DNA of 64,000 bases, taken from NCBI RefSeq assembly GCF_004570865.1, contig NZ_SPQS01000010.1, positions 124,001 through 188,000 on the forward strand. Direction: 5' to 3'. The position numbers and the translations under genes are program-made. The DNA is from Bradyrhizobium frederickii. GTDB lineage: Bacteria > Pseudomonadota > Alphaproteobacteria > Rhizobiales > Xanthobacteraceae. The first letter of the stretch is position 1; each line of letters begins with the position of its first letter. Below are positions 62,400 through 64,000 of this stretch, piece by piece. Below the pieces are notes generated by a model. It did not search any database, was not told the origin of the DNA, and worked only from the letters and a program-made list of their open reading frames with translations.

Positions 62400-62845
62400 C
62401 CATGCGTCTTTCGGATATCGTCCTGCTCCTCAACACGCTCTGGTTCGTCGGCGCCTTCATCCAGTTCAGCATCGCGCAAACCAACACGCTGAAGATATTG
62501 CTGCCGCGGGAAGAGCGCAGCAATCCGATCGCGCCGACCCTGGCCGCCAGCGTCGCGTTCCTCGGCGGCATGAATCTGCCAATCGGGCTGCTGTCGCTCT
62601 ATCTGCTGGCCGCCCGTCCGGCTTTCTTCCAGCCGGTCGAAGCCCAGCTCGCGCTGTTCCTGTTCTTCGCCGCCTGCCATTTCAGCCAGTTCGCCTACAA
62701 TCTTCCGGTGCTGATGCGCGGCGGCCGGGTCGGGGTCGCCTACTGGCCGGTGCTGAAGGGCCCGATGCTGCGGATCTTCGTCATCGACGCGGGTCTGTTC
62801 GCGGCCAATCTCGCAGTGGCGCTTCTGCTCACATCGCGCTTCTAA
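62396..62845 (+). CDS. Small multi-pass membrane protein
   Basis: A 149-residue protein with four helices: DIVLLLNTLWFVGAFIQFSI, PTLAASVAFLGGMNLPIGLLSLYLL, VEAQLALFLFFAACHFSQFAYN and IFVIDAGLFAANLAVALLLT. Start at 62396 overlaps the previous stop; 62402 is an alternative. Function unknown. With the NTF2-like gene it forms a two-gene operon under the candidate MarR operator. Confidence 0.75.
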   Translation: MTMRLSDIVLLLNTLWFVGAFIQFSIAQTNTLKILLPREERSNPIAPTLAASVAFLGGMNLPIGLLSLYLLAARPAFFQPVEAQLALFLFFAACHFSQFAYNLPVLMRGGRVGVAYWPVLKGPMLRIFVIDAGLFAANLAVALLLTSRF

Positions 62846-64000
62846 CTATCGCGGCGGCGCTGCCAGGGCGGACCGCAGCATCGCGGCAAGATCCTGCCTT
62901 CGGAACGGCTTGGTCAGAATGCGGGCGTTGATCCCGTCCGGCGTCTTGACGGGATCCTGGCTGTAGCCTGAGGTGAAGAGCACCTTGAGATCGGGCCGCA
63001 GCGCCACGGCTTGTCTTGCGAGCTCGGGCCCGAACATGCCGCCGGGCATCACGACGTCGGTTAACAGCAACTGGATGTCTCTGCTCTGGTGCAGCAATTC
63101 CAGCGCTGCGGGCCCATTCGACGCCGTGATGACGCGGTAGCCGAGCGCCTTCAACTCGTTCTCCACATAGGCGCGCACCATGTCGTCGTCTTCGACGAGG
63201 AGAATGGTTTCGTGGTCCGCCTGCGTGACGGTCCGCTCCGCGGGCGGCGGATCTTCGCTCGGCGGTGCTGCGAGACGGGGAAAGAACAGCCTGACGACAC
63301 TGCCTTGTCCCGGCTCCGACTGCATCTGCACGAGTCCGCCGGATTGTTGTGCGAACCCGTAGACCATGCTCAGGCCGAGGCCGGTCCCCTTGCCGACCTC
63401 CTTGGTCGTGAAGAACGGCTCGAACGCGCGGGTCGCCACTTCGTAGCTCATGCCGCTGCCGGTATCCGTGACAGCCACCATGACGTAGTCGCCGGGCCGC
63501 GGCTCGCCGTTGACGTCGAGGTCCGATTGGCCGAGCGATGCGTTGCGGACCTCGACCGTCAGCCTGCCGCCTTCCGGCATCGCGTCGCGCGCGTTGAGCA
63601 CGAGGTTGAGAACGGCGGTTGCCAATTGGCCGGGATCGACGCTGGCCAGCCATAAACCCGGCGCGAACGTGAAGTTGCACTCGATGTGCTCGCCCAGGGT
63701 CCTGCGCAGCAGCTGCTCCATGCCCAGGATCTTTTCGGCGATGTTGACCTCTCTTGGCCGGAGCGGCTGCTTGCGCGCGAAGGCGAGCAGGCTGCGTGTC
63801 AGGTCGGAGCCGCGCTCGGCGGCGGTCGCTATGTCGCTGGCGATCCGCTGCAATTCCCTGTTGGTCGCCAGGCTGTCGGCGAGATGCTCCGAATTGCCGA
63901 GGATGACGGTCAACAGATTGTTGAAGTCATGCGCCACGCCGCCGGTGAGCTGGCCCATGGCTTCCATCTTCTGGGACTGGCTGAGCTTGTGGCTGAGGTC
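62846..64000 (-). CDS. Hybrid sensor histidine kinase with receiver domain, N-terminus outside window (partial)
   Basis: The visible 384 residues contain a HisKA region with MEAMGQLTGGVAHDFNNLLTVILGN (catalytic His), the ATPase domain with NLVLNARDAMPEGG (N box), VTDTGSGM (G1) and GKGTGLGLSMVYGFAQQSGG (G2), and a C-terminal receiver domain with ETILLVEDDDMVRAYV and the Asp in LLLTDVVMPGGMFG. This is the CckA-like/hybrid family often with PAS sensing domains upstream. Eleven further residues continue to the window edge, so the start and sensor are not seen. A stop ends it near 62846. Confidence 0.88.
   Translation of the reverse strand, partial: DLSHKLSQSQKMEAMGQLTGGVAHDFNNLLTVILGNSEHLADSLATNRELQRIASDIATAAERGSDLTRSLLAFARKQPLRPREVNIAEKILGMEQLLRRTLGEHIECNFTFAPGLWLASVDPGQLATAVLNLVLNARDAMPEGGRLTVEVRNASLGQSDLDVNGEPRPGDYVMVAVTDTGSGMSYEVATRAFEPFFTTKEVGKGTGLGLSMVYGFAQQSGGLVQMQSEPGQGSVVRLFFPRLAAPPSEDPPPAERTVTQADHETILLVEDDDMVRAYVENELKALGYRVITASNGPAALELLHQSRDIQLLLTDVVMPGGMFGPELARQAVALRPDLKVLFTSGYSQDPVKTPDGINARILTKPFRRQDLAAMLRSALAAPPR

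Overview
The window looks like a chromosomal segment of a high-GC alphaproteobacterium close to Bradyrhizobium. This is inferred from the gene families (Omp25/31-type porin-like proteins, phasin, a serC leader of alphaproteobacterial type, split carA/carB, a PdhS-like kinase), from GC-rich codon use, from several families of intergenic palindromic repeats, and from a tRNA-His that lacks the extra 5' G and carries A73, a peculiarity of this clade. No sequence search was possible.

Layout. 1-19,850 is ordinary core genome: lactate-type FMN dehydrogenase, glmM, an Fsr-like exporter, two outer-membrane beta-barrel proteins, a GST and a GNAT enzyme, the serine-pathway pair serC-serA behind a candidate RNA leader, a thiolase with a convergent LysR gene, a 1161-residue sensor kinase and a phasin. 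19,851-19,927 is tRNA-His. 19,879-36,019 is a 16.1-kb integrated element bounded by a perfect 50-bp direct repeat of the tRNA-His 3' half. 36,020-39,900 is decayed accessory DNA: a RES/Xre toxin-antitoxin pair, a frameshifted acetyltransferase, tenA, and up to three relics of an AEC-type transporter gene. 39,904-64,000 returns to core genes: a CoA-transferase/lyase pair, a ParA-like ATPase, two tandem 48-residue membrane proteins, a dapA-like gene, trxB-lysR, an Lrp regulator, greA, carB and carA (separated by four genes), hydrolases, an acyl-CoA synthetase with a MarR regulator, and a truncated hybrid histidine kinase.

The element reads from its right end as integrase, AlpA-like activator, a run of small overlapping genes and a P4-type primase-helicase, followed by a striking two-fold symmetric array of TGAACC hexamers that may be its replication origin. 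This resembles a phage satellite (P4/PICI type). Its left half carries cargo: a tightly spaced four-gene operon (GIY-YIG nuclease with a RAMA-like domain, D12 adenine methyltransferase, DpnII-like endonuclease, AIPR protein with a nuclease-like N-terminus), a convergent XRE regulator plus SLATT membrane effector, further membrane proteins, a serine recombinase and a membrane-anchored receiver-like protein. The defence-like block lies between two near-identical 25-bp repeats, suggesting a cassette. This block is the best candidate for an undescribed system.
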